DNA of 64,000 nt from JAEULH01 sp963746275 (GCA_963746275.1 CAVVAX010000033.1:1-64000); one strand, 5' to 3'. Shown: positions 34,477 through 43,408, counted from the stretch's first letter. The notes: generated by a model from the sequence alone, not told the origin. Numbers and translations are program-made.

Positions 34477-34552
34477 GGGGCCGTAGCTCAGTTGGGAGAG
34501 CGCCGCAATGGCATTGCGGAGGTCAGGGGTTCGACTCCCCTCGGCTCCACCA
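34477..34552 (+). tRNA. tRNA-Ala (anticodon GGC)
   Basis: A 76-nt cloverleaf with encoded CCA. Acceptor GGGGCCG pairs with CGGCTCC (one G-U). The D-arm has AGCTCAGTTGGGAGAGC. The anticodon stem CCGCA/TGCGG encloses loop ATGGCAT with anticodon GGC. The T-arm has GGGGTTCGACTCCCC. G3-U70 in the acceptor is the alanine identity pair. No second tRNA is nearby; 34553-34685 downstream shows no gene. Confidence 0.97.
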
Positions 34553-35029
34553 ATCTTTTCGATAACTTAGGCGGATGCGGGCGTGGACGCTTTCTCGCCA
34601 GTTTCACCCGTTTTGGAAGTTGCGCCATGGTGCTGCGTTCGCCTCATAGGCGGTGGAGCTGCCTCTTCAGCGCGGCACCTTAACTTCAACCCAGGTTGGC
34701 GATCATCAGTAGTTGAGCTCGGATTGAAATGCAAGGTAACGCACTCGCAGACCGCGATTGCTCGCACCTCAGTAGGCCGCTAAAAATGCGAAACAACAAG
34801 TCCTCTATTTGTGCCCAAGTGAAGAGAGCCTGCGAGTGATACCATGAGAAAACTAGACCTTCAGTTGATATTTTCTCGGGTATTGGCTCCAAGGTCTCAT
34901 AGTCAGGCGACACGCGATACCCATCAATCATGTCGCTATCGCGGACGTCATGGCTTGGCGGCAATTTCATCTGCCGCCGCTTCGGATCCGTAACATGATC
35001 GGCTTCGTCAACTTCCTTCACATCTATAA

Positions 35030-36474
35030 CAGCCCGTTGACGAAGTTGGCTGGTTCTGACTCCCTGCACCCATAGCGGTTCGAGGGATTGATCGACATGG
35101 CGCTGGGACGGCAAGGGGATCGGCAGGGTGATCTGGTCGTGACGTGGCGGGAGATGCCGCGATCACCCGGGCACGTCTTTTACGATCGGCTGCAGGCGGT
35201 TCTGATCGATGCCGGCTTCGACACCTTCGCCGAGACGGCGTGCAAGCCGTACTACGCGGCGAAGATGGGGGCGCCGTCGATCCCGCCGGGGCGGTACTTC
35301 CGGATGCACATGGTCGGCTACTTCGAGGGCATCGACTCCGAACGCGGGATCGAGTGGCGCTGTGCGGACTCGCTCTCGCTGAGGGACTTTCTGCGCCTTG
35401 AGACAACCGCCCGGGTGCCGGACCACTCGTGGCTGTCGAAGACGCGGAGCCGCCTGCCGCATGAGGTCCACGAGGCGGTCTTCGGCTGGGTGCTGTCGCT
35501 GATCGCGGAGCGCGGTCTGGTGAAGGGCGATCGGATCGGGGTGGACGCCTCGACCATGGAGGCCAACGCGGCGCTGCGCGCGATCGTGCGCCGGGACTTC
35601 GGCGAGACCTACCGGGAAATGCTGAAGCGCATGGCCAAGGAGAGCGGCATCGAGACGCCCTCGGCCGAGGACCTTGTTCGCCTGGACCGGAAACGGAAGG
35701 GCAAGACGCTGTCCAATGCGGACTGGATGAGCACGATCGATCCTGAGGCGAAGATCGCCAAGATGAAGGATGGCACCACCCATCTCGCCTACAAGCCTGA
35801 ACATGCCGTTGATCTGGACACCGGCGTCGTCGTGGCGGCGGAGGTCCATTCAGCGGACGAGGGGGACACGACGACGTTGCCGGGGACGCTGAAGGCAGCG
35901 GCGGCGAACTTGGGGACCATCGGCCAGGTGCCGACGGCGGCCAAAACCATCGAGCTCGTCGCCGATAAAGGATACCACTCCCGTGCGGTGCTGAAGGATC
36001 TCGACGGCGGCGCTTGGAAGACACGCATCGCCGAGCCGCAGCGCAAGAGTTTCTCTCGCTGGCACGGTGACGAAGACGCACGCGCCGCGGTCTACGCCAA
36101 CCGCAACCGGCTTCGCTCCGAGGTCGGCAAGGCGGGAATGCGAAAACGGGCCGAAATCGTCGAGCGCTCGTTCGCCCACAATCTCGAGCGCGGCGGCATG
36201 CGCCGAACGTGGCTCCGCGGGCGGGAGAACGTCCATAAGCGCTACCTGATCCACGTCGCCGGCCACAACCTCGGGATCCTGATGCGCCTGCTGATCGGCG
36301 CCGGAACGCCGAAGGAAGCCGCCACCCGCGAAAAAAGGTTACTGCTCGTCATTCAAACGGCGAAAACGGCGGTGTTCGTCATTCTCGCCATCGACGAAGC
36401 CGGCCTCGGAATCCTCGTCGTGATCGTCAGCGCCGATCCCGACTGATCACGAAGCACACATCGTCAACGGGCTG
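35030..36474 (+). mobile_element. Insertion sequence, IS1182/IS5-like, with target duplication
   Basis: A 1445-bp element bounded by the inverted repeat CAGCCCGTTGACGA (35030-35043) and its complement TCGTCAACGGGCTG (36461-36474), 14 of 14 bases. It is flanked on both sides by the direct repeat ATAA (35026-35029 and 36475-36478), a 4-bp target duplication. One transposase gene fills it. The ends are intact and the transposase frame is unbroken, so the insertion looks recent and possibly active. It lies inside a small minus-strand gene. Confidence 0.88.
35097..36446 (+). CDS. IS1182/IS5-type DDE transposase
   Basis: A 449-residue transposase. The N-terminal ~130 residues resemble the DUF772 region (SIPPGRYFRMHMVGYFEGI, DSLSLRDFLRLE, VPDHSWLSKTRSRLP). 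The catalytic core has GVDASTMEANAALR with the first Asp, LVADKGYHS with the second Asp and the Glu within the RAEIVERSFAHNLERGG helix. ATG 35097 has GAGGG upstream. The frame is complete from end to end of the element. Exact IS family placement needs ISfinder. Confidence 0.93.
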   Translation: MALGRQGDRQGDLVVTWREMPRSPGHVFYDRLQAVLIDAGFDTFAETACKPYYAAKMGAPSIPPGRYFRMHMVGYFEGIDSERGIEWRCADSLSLRDFLRLETTARVPDHSWLSKTRSRLPHEVHEAVFGWVLSLIAERGLVKGDRIGVDASTMEANAALRAIVRRDFGETYREMLKRMAKESGIETPSAEDLVRLDRKRKGKTLSNADWMSTIDPEAKIAKMKDGTTHLAYKPEHAVDLDTGVVVAAEVHSADEGDTTTLPGTLKAAAANLGTIGQVPTAAKTIELVADKGYHSRAVLKDLDGGAWKTRIAEPQRKSFSRWHGDEDARAAVYANRNRLRSEVGKAGMRKRAEIVERSFAHNLERGGMRRTWLRGRENVHKRYLIHVAGHNLGILMRLLIGAGTPKEAATREKRLLLVIQTAKTAVFVILAIDEAGLGILVVIVSADPD

Positions 36475-36538
36475 ATAAGAACGCGGTTTTTGTCAAAAAC
36501 GGCCACCTCGTATTTCTCGTTTTGACATTGACCTCCTT

Positions 36539-36661
36539 TTACCTCTGTGCCCACGCTATCGCCTCCTCGATCTCCCGCTCGCTCACGTTCGGAAACGCGA
36601 CCTTGATCTGCACGCCGTAGATTTTCGGAGCAGGATGTGACGAGCTTGAATCAAAAATCAT
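36539..36661 (-). CDS. Small open frame, possible gene fragment
   Basis: Forty codons ending in NVSEREIEEAIAWAQR, with plausible codon use. The stop lies 10 bases before the ATG of the IS-interrupted gene. Its 5' end touches the 87-bp palindromic repeat at 36662-36748. It may therefore be the 3' remainder of a gene split by that repeat. The function is unknown. Confidence 0.3.
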   Translation of the reverse strand: MIFDSSSSHPAPKIYGVQIKVAFPNVSEREIEEAIAWAQR

Positions 36662-36748
36662 GGCGTCATTGCGAGGAGGCGAAGCCGACGAAGTAATCCA
36701 GCGCCTGATAGGGGATCGCCACGCCGCTGCGCGGCTCGCGATGACGCC
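36662..36748. repeat. 87-bp interspersed repeat with inverted ends
   Basis: The ends GGCGTCATTGCGAG (36662-36675) and CTCGCGATGACGCC (36735-36748) are inverted repeats with one mismatch. The interior (GAAGCCGACGAAGTAATCCAG) matches a type of small intergenic repeat seen in many proteobacteria. It seems to have inserted between the small frame at 36539-36661 and the decayed carbonic anhydrase. Confidence 0.7.
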
Positions 36749-36789
36749 GTTTAGTTGTGGTCGACACGAGCACTGCCCTGGGGCCTGCG

Positions 36790-37135
36790 CCGCGTCTCGG
36801 CCATCGCTACTCAGGGCCACGAACTTACCGCTGGCCTCATCGTAGAAGGCAACTTCGCCGCTGGTGATGTCGTAGTGAGCGGCATGCACGCTCGTCAGCC
36901 CCTGGCGCACGCGGCGGGCGATGGATGTTCGAAACCCGCAAGTGCAGCACGGGGTACTCGATCGCGGCACAGCGCCGTACCAGGCACCAGCGAGCTGCCG
37001 CAGGCCGAGGACGCGCGTCACCGCGCCGTATGCCCTGAGCCAGGCGCGTTCGACCGCACCCGGCGGCGGCGGCACCAGGCCGGCGACGCTGCGCTGGACG
37101 AACAAGGCCCCGACCGCGTCCATGCCTCCCCGCAT
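36790..37135 (-). pseudogene. Decayed beta-carbonic anhydrase
   Basis: Fragments on the minus strand match a beta-carbonic anhydrase in order. GALFVQRSVAGLVPPP corresponds to the family VxRNVANLVPP region and AAIEYPVLHLRV, in another frame, to SAALEYAVxxLxV. LTSVHAAHYDITSGEVAFYD with GKFVAL corresponds to the C-terminus. The zinc-binding Cys-Asp-Arg segment and the His-x2-Cys zinc motif with its following helices are absent. Several frame changes and a large internal deletion show a real relic, not a single sequencing error. It lies beside an interspersed repeat and an IS. Confidence 0.6.
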
Positions 37136-37222
37136 CTTTGACCCGCCCGCGTTTCACATTCGGAGTGATTTGCCGGCGGCGCGATCAGGTCAACGGCACG
37201 CAAAGAGCACACAGGTTGTTGG

Positions 37223-38026
37223 CTACTCGCGCCGCTTTCGTGGCCCGGCGGCGAGGCAGGCGATGACGCCGCGGAGCGTGCGCACCTCCTGCTCGCTCAG
37301 GCATGCGCGGACGAAGATGTTGCGCAGGTTGCGGACCATACTCGGCCGCTTCTCGGCAACGCGGAGGAAGCCGCAGGCATCGAGTTCCTCCTCGAGCTGG
37401 TCGAACAGGCCCAGCAACTCGGCGCGGCTGGCGGGCCGCGTGTCCTTGCCCATCACCATCTCGCCGCCGCCCTGCTGCCCTGGCGCGGCCTCCGGCGCTG
37501 CAGCCATCGCCCATTCGTAAGCAACCAGCAGCACCGCCATGCCCAAGTTGAGCGAGCTGAATGCGGGGTTGAGCGGTACGGCGACGATGGCCTCGGCAAG
37601 GGCGACATCGTCGTTGCAGAGGCCCTTGGCCTCCTTGCCGAAAAGGATGCCCGATCCCTCGCCCGACGCGGCCTGCGTGCGCAGCTCGGCCGCGGCAAGG
37701 CGTGGGGACAGCACCTTTTTGACCATGTCGCGAGGCCGCGCCGTCGTGGCGTAGACGTGGGCGAGGTCGGCGATGGCCTGCTCCGTCGTCGCGAACTGCC
37801 GGGCCCCTGCCAGCACGGCGTCCGCGCCGGAGGCGGCGGCCTCGGCCTTGGCGTTGGGCCAGGGCTCGCGCGGGTTGACCAGCCTGAGCTCGCCGAGCCC
37901 GCAGTTGAGCATGGCCCGGGCGACCATACCGATGTTCTCGCCGAGCTGCGGCTCGACCAGGATGATCGCCGGCTGCCGCCCTGCCGATGCGGCGCCCGGG
38001 TCCGCGCCGCGGTCGGTGCCCGCCAC
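37223..38026 (-). CDS. trmJ: tRNA (cytidine/uridine-2'-O-)-methyltransferase TrmJ
   Basis: SPOUT-class (trefoil knot) RNA methyltransferase, 267 residues. Motifs are IILVEPQLGENIGMVARAMLNCGL, LRLVNPREPWPN, GILFGKEAKGLCNDDV and VPLNPAFSSLNLGMAVLLVAYE, in the SpoU/TrmH family order. The C-terminal helical extension (LFDQLEEELDACGF) is typical of TrmJ, which 2'-O-methylates position 32 of tRNAs. GTG 38026 lies one base after the cimA stop, so it is the second gene of a cimA-trmJ operon. Confidence 0.92.
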   Translation of the reverse strand: MAGTDRGADPGAASAGRQPAIILVEPQLGENIGMVARAMLNCGLGELRLVNPREPWPNAKAEAAASGADAVLAGARQFATTEQAIADLAHVYATTARPRDMVKKVLSPRLAAAELRTQAASGEGSGILFGKEAKGLCNDDVALAEAIVAVPLNPAFSSLNLGMAVLLVAYEWAMAAAPEAAPGQQGGGEMVMGKDTRPASRAELLGLFDQLEEELDACGFLRVAEKRPSMVRNLRNIFVRACLSEQEVRTLRGVIACLAAGPRKRRE

Positions 38027-38027
38027 C

Positions 38028-39629
38028 TTAAGCGACGGGCGCGCTCGTGCCGTCGCGGTAGAGCTTGTAGACGATGCTGTCGTGCAGCGCCCGGTAGGAG
38101 GCGTCGATGATGTTGGTCGAGACCCCGACCGTGGACCAGTGGTCGCCGTGGCCGAGGGCGGATTCGATCATCACCCGCGTCACCGCGCGGGTGCCGTCGC
38201 CGGGGGTGAGGATGCGCACCTTGTAGTCCACCAGGCGGACGTCGTCGAGCTCCGGGTAGACCGTCGTCAGCACCTTGCGCATCGCCGCGTCGAGCGCGTT
38301 CACCGGACCGTTGCCTTCGGCCACGGCCATGCTTTCCCTGCCGCCCACCTCAAGCTTCACCGTCGCTTCCGACAGCGTGATCAGCTCGCCACGAGCGTTC
38401 CAGCGGCGCTCGTCGATGACCCTGAAGCTGGTGCACTTGAAGTACTCGGGCACGCTCTCGATCGCCTGGCGGGCGAGGAGCTCGAAGCTCGCTTCGGCGC
38501 CGTCGTAGGCGTAGCCATCGAACTCGCGCGCCTTCACCGTCTCGACCAGCTGGGCGAGCTTCGGGTCGTGGGCATCGATGTCGAGGCCGATGTCGCGGAA
38601 GCGGGCGAGGATGTTCGACCGGCCGGCCTGATCAGAGACGACGATGTGGCGGTGGTTGCCGACGAGCTCGGGGACGATGTGCTCGTAGCAGCGCGGGTCC
38701 TTCTCGATCGCCGAGACGTGCAGCCCGCCCTTGTGGGCGAAGGCGCTTTCGCCGACGTAAGGGGCGTTGCGCTGGGGCGCCCGGTTTAGCCGTTCGTCGA
38801 GCAGCCGGGAGAGGTGGGTCAGCCTCGTCAAGTCGCTGGGCGAAAGCCCGGTCCTGTAGCCCATCTTCAGGACCAGCGAGGGGATGATGGCAATGAGGTC
38901 GGCATTGCCGCAGCGCTCGCCAAGCCCGTTCAGGGTGCCCTGGACCTGGCGCGCCCCGGAACGCACCGCCGCCAGGCTGTTGGCGATGGCGTTGCCGGTG
39001 TCGTTGTGGCAGTGGATGCCGAGGTAGTCGCCGGGGATGTGGGCGGCGGCGTCGGCGACAATGGCCTCGACCTCATGCGGCAGGCTGCCGCCGTTGGTAT
39101 CGCAAAGCACGATCCAGCGGGCCCCGGCGTCATGGGCGGCGCGGACGCAGGCGAGCGCGTAGTCCCTGTTGGCCTTGTAGCCGTCGAAGAAGTGCTCGGC
39201 GTCGAACATCGTCTCGCGGCCGCGCTCGCGGACGTAGCGGACGCTGTCCGAGATCATCTCCAGGTTCTCGGCGAGCTCGATGCCGAGCGCGGTCTCGACC
39301 TGGAAGTCCCAGGACTTGCCGACCATGCAGACCGCTTCGGCCTTGGCCGAGAGCAGGCCGGCGAGCCCGGGGTCGTTGGACGTGCTGCGTCCGGCCCGCC
39401 GGGTCATGCCGAAGGCCGAGAGCTTTGAGCGATGCAGTGTCGGCGGGTCGGCGAAGAAGGTGTCGTCGGTCGGATTCGCTCCGGGCCAGCCGCCCTCGAC
39501 GTAGTCGATGCCGATGCCATCCAGCGCGCGGGCAATGGCCGCCTTGTCGGTGACGGAGAAGTCGACGCCTTGGGTTTGGGCGCCATCGCGCAGGGTGGAA
39601 TCGTAGAGGTAAACCCGCTCGCCGGTCAT
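38028..39629 (-). CDS. cimA: (R)-citramalate synthase
   Basis: Condenses acetyl-CoA with pyruvate to (R)-citramalate on the threonine-independent route to isoleucine. The 533-residue product has the DRE-TIM barrel: YLYDSTLRDGAQTQG near the start, LCDTNGGSLPHE, GIHCHNDTGNAIANS and GTLNGLGERCGNADL. The C-terminal allosteric-type domain (SFRVIDERRWNARG, then PVNALDAAMRKVL) follows. Length and the TLRDGAQTQG form fit the TIGR00977 group rather than LeuA. ATG 39629 is chosen over an upstream start. Confidence 0.92.
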   Translation of the reverse strand: MTGERVYLYDSTLRDGAQTQGVDFSVTDKAAIARALDGIGIDYVEGGWPGANPTDDTFFADPPTLHRSKLSAFGMTRRAGRSTSNDPGLAGLLSAKAEAVCMVGKSWDFQVETALGIELAENLEMISDSVRYVRERGRETMFDAEHFFDGYKANRDYALACVRAAHDAGARWIVLCDTNGGSLPHEVEAIVADAAAHIPGDYLGIHCHNDTGNAIANSLAAVRSGARQVQGTLNGLGERCGNADLIAIIPSLVLKMGYRTGLSPSDLTRLTHLSRLLDERLNRAPQRNAPYVGESAFAHKGGLHVSAIEKDPRCYEHIVPELVGNHRHIVVSDQAGRSNILARFRDIGLDIDAHDPKLAQLVETVKAREFDGYAYDGAEASFELLARQAIESVPEYFKCTSFRVIDERRWNARGELITLSEATVKLEVGGRESMAVAEGNGPVNALDAAMRKVLTTVYPELDDVRLVDYKVRILTPGDGTRAVTRVMIESALGHGDHWSTVGVSTNIIDASYRALHDSIVYKLYRDGTSAPVA

Positions 39630-39787
39630 TCTGTCCTCGAATTTCTCGTGAAGCGCCGCAGAATGCCGAAACCGCCCTGCCGCGGCAAGGCGTTCCGGTT
39701 CCACTGTCGTCCGGCGGTGTTCCGAAATAGGGTGTGGCCCGGCGGGCCGGGCCGCGGGCCGAGGCCGGGTCCAGGCGGCGCCGCTGG

Positions 39788-40231
39788 TCAGTAGGTCTCG
39801 CCGACGACCTTCGCCGGGTTGCCCGCCACCACCGTGTTCGGCGGAACGTCGTTCAGGACGATACTGCCGGCGCCGATAATGGCGCGAGCGCCGATGGTGA
39901 TCTTCCCGATGATGCAGGCGTTCGGGTAGATGATCACGTCATCACCAATGGTCGGCGCGCCGGCGACCATCCCGAACTGCCGGCTGCCGATGGTGACGTT
40001 GTGGTAGAAGGTGCAGTTCTCGCCGATCACCGTGTTCTCGTTGACCACGACCATGTACGGGTGCGGCATGCGGATCTGCGCCGTCCCCTTCGGCAACTCC
40101 ACGTGGAAGATGATTCGCGCCACGTTCCGGGCGATGGGGTTGCTGCTTGTCGCGAGCCGCCAGACGATGACGTTAAGGCGAAACAGCCTGTCGCGACGGA
40201 TGGCGATGTCGGCATGGGCGATGTAGCTCAT
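39788..40231 (-). CDS. Serine acetyltransferase-like hexapeptide protein
   Basis: A 147-residue left-handed beta-helix acyltransferase. Hexapeptide turns are visible: IGENCTFYHNVTIG, PTIGDDVIIYPNACIIG and ITIGARAIIGAGSIVLND, then PPNTVVAGNPAKVVG, the CysE/LacA-type C-terminal motif. It is short and lacks the N-terminal helical domain of true CysE, so it may acetylate another acceptor such as a sugar. ATG 40231 follows GGGGAGGACG. It is divergent from the MFS gene; the 158-bp gap to cimA shows only a GC-rich palindrome. Confidence 0.8.
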   Translation of the reverse strand: MSYIAHADIAIRRDRLFRLNVIVWRLATSSNPIARNVARIIFHVELPKGTAQIRMPHPYMVVVNENTVIGENCTFYHNVTIGSRQFGMVAGAPTIGDDVIIYPNACIIGKITIGARAIIGAGSIVLNDVPPNTVVAGNPAKVVGETY

Positions 40232-40406
40232 GTTTTTATGCGTCCTCCCCGGTTGAACAGTGCAACCGTCCGCGAGCATTACGACCGTCTATGCGCCTCG
40301 GGCCACGGCCCCGCAAGGCCCACGCGCGGCCACTTCATCTTCTCCTACCTTGTGTGTGCTTTCCGCGCATTTGCATTTGCTGCGACGCCCGCGCCAGAGT
40401 GCGCCC

Positions 40407-41693
40407 ATGCCGAAGCCGACGTCGAAGCCCGGGCCCTTCCGCCGCATCACCGGCGTGCTCCGCCAACCCACCTACGGCGCCTACACCGCCGGCAATGCGC
40501 TCTCCCTGATCGGGACCTGGATGCAGCGGATCGCCGTCGGCTGGCTCGCCTGGGAGCTGACGGGATCGGCGGCCTGGCTCGGCGTCGTCGCCTTTGCTGA
40601 CCTGTTCCCCAGCGTGCTCGTGGCCCCGCTCGCGGGCGCCGCGGCCGACCGCTGGGACCGGCGGCGCATCCTGCGCGCCACCGTGCTGGTGAACCTCGGC
40701 CAGGCGCTCGCGCTCTGCGTGCTCGCCGCCGCCGGCCGGCTTGACATCTGGGCCCTGGTCGCAGCGACGCTCATCGCCGGGATCGCCACCGGCATCGGCC
40801 AGCCGGCGCGCCTCGCGCTGGTCGCTAGCCTGGTCGAGCGCGGGGACCTGCCGACGGCCGTTGCCATCAACTCCATCGTCTTTAATGTCGCCCGGTTCAT
40901 CGGCCCGGCGCTCGCAGGGCTGTTGATCGGCGCCGGCGGCGTGGCGCTCGCCTTCGCCGGGAACGCGCTGAGCTTCGCCGCCTTCCTGGCGGCGCTGTCG
41001 CGGCTTCGCATCGACGAGCAGGGGCGTGGACACGGCCAGCCGACCAGCGGGCTCGGCCGGGAGCTGACGGCCGGCCTGCGCTACGCCCTCGGCGATCCCG
41101 GCATCGGCCCGCTGCTGGCCCTGCTCGTCGTCACCAACGTCTTCGGCCGGCCGTTCGTCGAGCTCCTGCCGGGCTTCGCCGCCCAGGTCTTTGCCGCCGG
41201 GCCCCAGGGTCTGGCGCTGATGACCTCGGCGATTGGCCTCGGCGCCATCGTCGCCGGCGCCTGGCTCGCCGGGCGCGACGGCACGCGCGGCCTCGTCACC
41301 ATCACCGTCGCCAGCACCCTGCTCCTTGCGCTGACCATCGCCTTGTTCGTGGCAACGGATCGGCTGGTCCTGGCCCTGCCGGTGCTCGCCGTCTCCGGCA
41401 TGGTCATGGTCGGCGCCGGCGTTGGCACCCACACGCTACTGCAGCTCGCCGTGGCGCCGTCGATGCGGGGGCGCGTCCTGTCTCTCTACGGCCTGATCTT
41501 TCGCGGCGGCCCGGCGCTGGGCGCGCTCGCCATGGGGCCGATCGCCGATCGCCTCGGACTGGCTTGGCCGGTGGCCGCCGGTGCCGTGGTGCTGGCCGTT
41601 GCCGCCGCGGCGTTGATGACGCGTCGCCGCCGGCTTACCGGACACCTTCTCTCCCTGGAGGCGAGCGCGGCCGGGGCGCGCGATAAGGGGTAG
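40407..41693 (+). CDS. MFS transporter, EntS-like family
   Basis: A 428-residue major facilitator protein with about twelve spans. The N-terminus FRRITGVLRQPTYGAYTAGN, the motif A loop AGAAADRWDRRRILRA, and GPALAGLLIGAGG with AFAGNALSFAAFLAALSRLR fit the MFS_3/EntS-type exporter group (siderophore or drug efflux). The second motif A loop is ALAMGPIADRLGLAWP. ATG 40407 is chosen; earlier in-frame codons lie in the leader. No biosynthetic gene nearby hints at its substrate. Confidence 0.88.
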   Translation: MPKPTSKPGPFRRITGVLRQPTYGAYTAGNALSLIGTWMQRIAVGWLAWELTGSAAWLGVVAFADLFPSVLVAPLAGAAADRWDRRRILRATVLVNLGQALALCVLAAAGRLDIWALVAATLIAGIATGIGQPARLALVASLVERGDLPTAVAINSIVFNVARFIGPALAGLLIGAGGVALAFAGNALSFAAFLAALSRLRIDEQGRGHGQPTSGLGRELTAGLRYALGDPGIGPLLALLVVTNVFGRPFVELLPGFAAQVFAAGPQGLALMTSAIGLGAIVAGAWLAGRDGTRGLVTITVASTLLLALTIALFVATDRLVLALPVLAVSGMVMVGAGVGTHTLLQLAVAPSMRGRVLSLYGLIFRGGPALGALAMGPIADRLGLAWPVAAGAVVLAVAAAALMTRRRRLTGHLLSLEASAAGARDKG

Positions 41694-41800
41694 TGTTTGC
41701 CCTTGCCAAGGATTATGTCACCTCGGCGAAGGTTTTGAACATGCGGTGGCGAGGCTGCAACTCGCCCACGAGGGAGCGTCGGGAGCGTACCCGCTCGATC

Positions 41801-42730
41801 ATGACAACGTTGTTGTTCGCCCATCCCGCCTGCCAGGACCACGACATGGGAGAGTGGCACCCCGAGGCGCCGGCGCGGCTCAAGGCAATCATGAAGCGGC
41901 TGAACGGCGACGACTTCGCTGCGCTCGAGCGGCGGGAGGCGCCGAAGGCGGCGGTGCGCGAGATTGAGCGGGTTCACGCGCCGTTCTATGTCGAGGCCAT
42001 CTTCGAGAACATCCCGCAGCGCGGGCACGTCCACCTCGACCCCGATACCGCCATCAACAGCGCCTCGGGCGAGGCGGCCCTGCGTGCCGTGGGCGGCATC
42101 TGCGCCGCCGTCGACGCGGTAGTCAAGGGGGAGGCCGACAACGCCTTCTGCGCCGTCCGCCCGCCCGGCCACCACGCCGAGTCGTCCGCGGCCATGGGCT
42201 TCTGCCTGTTCAACAACGTCGCCATCGCCGCCGAGCACGCCCGCCATGCGCACGGCCTGGAGCGGGTGGCGGTCGTCGACTTCGACGTGCATCACGGCAA
42301 CGGCACGCAGAACCACTTCTTCCGTTACCGCGACCTGTTCTACGCCTCGAGCCACCAGTGGCCGTGCTACCCCGGCACCGGCATGGAGCACGAGACCGGC
42401 GTCTTTCACAACATCTGCAACGTGCCGCTCAGGCCGAACAGCGGCTCGGAGGAGTTTCGCCGGGCCTATGCCGACCGGATCCTGCCGGCCTTGCGTAAGT
42501 TCAAGCCCGACATGATCCTGATCTCGGCCGGCTTCGACGCCCACATCCGCGACCCGCTGGCGCAGCTCAGGGTGCAGACCGAGGACTTCGTCTGGCTTAC
42601 CCGCGAGCTGTTGGAGATCGGCGAGGCGGAGTGCGCCGGCCGCGTCGTCTCGACGCTCGAAGGCGGCTACGACCTCACCGCGCTCTCCGAAAGCGTCGCC
42701 GCGCACGTCAAGGTGATGATGGAGGCTTAA
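41801..42730 (+). CDS. Histone deacetylase-like (AcuC/HDAC family) amidohydrolase
   Basis: A 309-residue class II HDAC-like enzyme removing acetyl groups from lysine or polyamine substrates with Zn2+. Motifs are HPEAPARLKAI at the start, VRPPGHHAESSAAMGFCLFNN with the catalytic His pair, VVDFDVHHGNGTQ with the Asp and His zinc ligands, ISAGFDAHIRDPLA with the third ligand and LEGGYDLTAL. ATG 41801 follows AGGGAGCGTCGGGAG. The frame extends upstream, but that part is not family-like. Confidence 0.93.
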   Translation: MTTLLFAHPACQDHDMGEWHPEAPARLKAIMKRLNGDDFAALERREAPKAAVREIERVHAPFYVEAIFENIPQRGHVHLDPDTAINSASGEAALRAVGGICAAVDAVVKGEADNAFCAVRPPGHHAESSAAMGFCLFNNVAIAAEHARHAHGLERVAVVDFDVHHGNGTQNHFFRYRDLFYASSHQWPCYPGTGMEHETGVFHNICNVPLRPNSGSEEFRRAYADRILPALRKFKPDMILISAGFDAHIRDPLAQLRVQTEDFVWLTRELLEIGEAECAGRVVSTLEGGYDLTALSESVAAHVKVMMEA

Positions 42731-43066
42731 GCGCCGCCGCCGCCGGCCCTTGCAGGGCAACGGCGCGAGCGGGCCTCGGCCGACAATCCGCCTTAGGGGG
42801 CGGCCTTGCCGAAGCTGGAGCTCCGGGTTATGCGGCGCGGCTGCCACGGATCGGCCGATTGGCGAAGCGGTGCGACGCATCCGCACTGCGGTCCTTGTGC
42901 GGCGCGGCGGCGATGGCCTATTTTCTCTTCGGGTAGTGTTTGATGCTTCTGTTCTGGTTGCCGCTTCGCTCTAAAACGGGCCGCGATCTCCTGAAGACGT
43001 TGAAGCTATCTCGCGCCTCGGCGGTTGCCCGGCGCGTTTTTCTATCTGTGTGAGGAACTGACGAAC
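42731..43066. other. Gene-free stretch with the cold-shock leader
   Basis: This 336-bp stretch shows no convincing gene. The right third should hold the promoter and long 5' leader of the cold-shock gene. TTGATG near 42940 and the T-rich run around 42913-42925 are the only promoter-like signals, and they are weak. Confidence 0.35.
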
Positions 43067-43276
43067 GTGACGACCGGAACAGTGAAATGGTTCAATCCCA
43101 CGAAGGGCTTCGGCTTCATTCAGCCGGACAGCGGCGGGCCCGATGCCTTCGTGCATATCTCGGCGGTGGAGCGGGCAGGGCTCAGCAGCCTGAACGAAGG
43201 CCAGCGGGTCAAGTACGACCTGGTCGCCGGCCGCAACGGCAAGAGTTCTGCCGAGAATTTGTCGATCGCCAACTGA
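43067..43276 (+). CDS. Cold-shock protein, CspA family
   Basis: A 69-residue single-stranded nucleic-acid-binding OB-fold protein. RNP1 is KGFGFIQPD and RNP2 DAFVHISAVE; the start GTVKWFNPTKGF is the standard CSP opening. GTG 43067 with GAGGAAC upstream gives the normal family length; an in-frame start at 43025 would add 14 non-family residues. It acts as an RNA chaperone. A strong terminator follows 25 bases after the stop, so it is monocistronic. Confidence 0.95.
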   Translation: MTTGTVKWFNPTKGFGFIQPDSGGPDAFVHISAVERAGLSSLNEGQRVKYDLVAGRNGKSSAENLSIAN

Positions 43277-43301
43277 TCGCGACGACGAGCCGGTAAGCGC
43301 G

Positions 43302-43331
43302 GAGCCCCCGGGGACCACCCCCGGGGGCTTT
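43302..43331 (+). terminator. Rho-independent terminator of the cold-shock gene
   Basis: A 10-bp perfect stem AGCCCCCGGG/CCCGGGGGCT (43302-43311 with 43320-43329), an 8-base loop and then a short TTT run. Confidence 0.88.
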
Positions 43332-43408
43332 CGATTCTGGTGCGTTGGATATGGCGCACTCCGCTTACGTTGCGCGTACCGCTCGCATCAACAACCGTGG
43401 CAACAACC

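Larger units (their letters stand above)
34686..36528 (-). pseudogene. Hypothetical gene interrupted by the IS element
   Basis: Removing the IS and one copy of its ATAA duplication joins 36528-36479 to 35029-34686. One minus-strand frame then reads through the junction (DKNRVLIDVKEVDEADHV). The 5' end has AAAAGGAGG followed by ATG 36528. The start frame needs one A fewer in the AAAA run (a +1 change); the repaired gene is then about 130 codons. The middle (LFTWAQIEDLLFRIF) and end (SIRAQLLMIANLG) are hydrophobic-helical. Composition is AT-rich. The family is not recognised. The preceding small frame at 36539-36661 ends 10 bases upstream, so the two may have formed an operon. Confidence 0.6.

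Noticed and set aside
34492..34783. Small frames overlapping and following tRNA-Ala
   Set aside because: They overlap the tRNA or have no ribosome site and no coding bias.
39725..39770. GC-rich palindrome as a terminator of the serine acetyltransferase-like gene
   Set aside because: No T-run follows on the relevant strand and the stem is only generic GC sequence.
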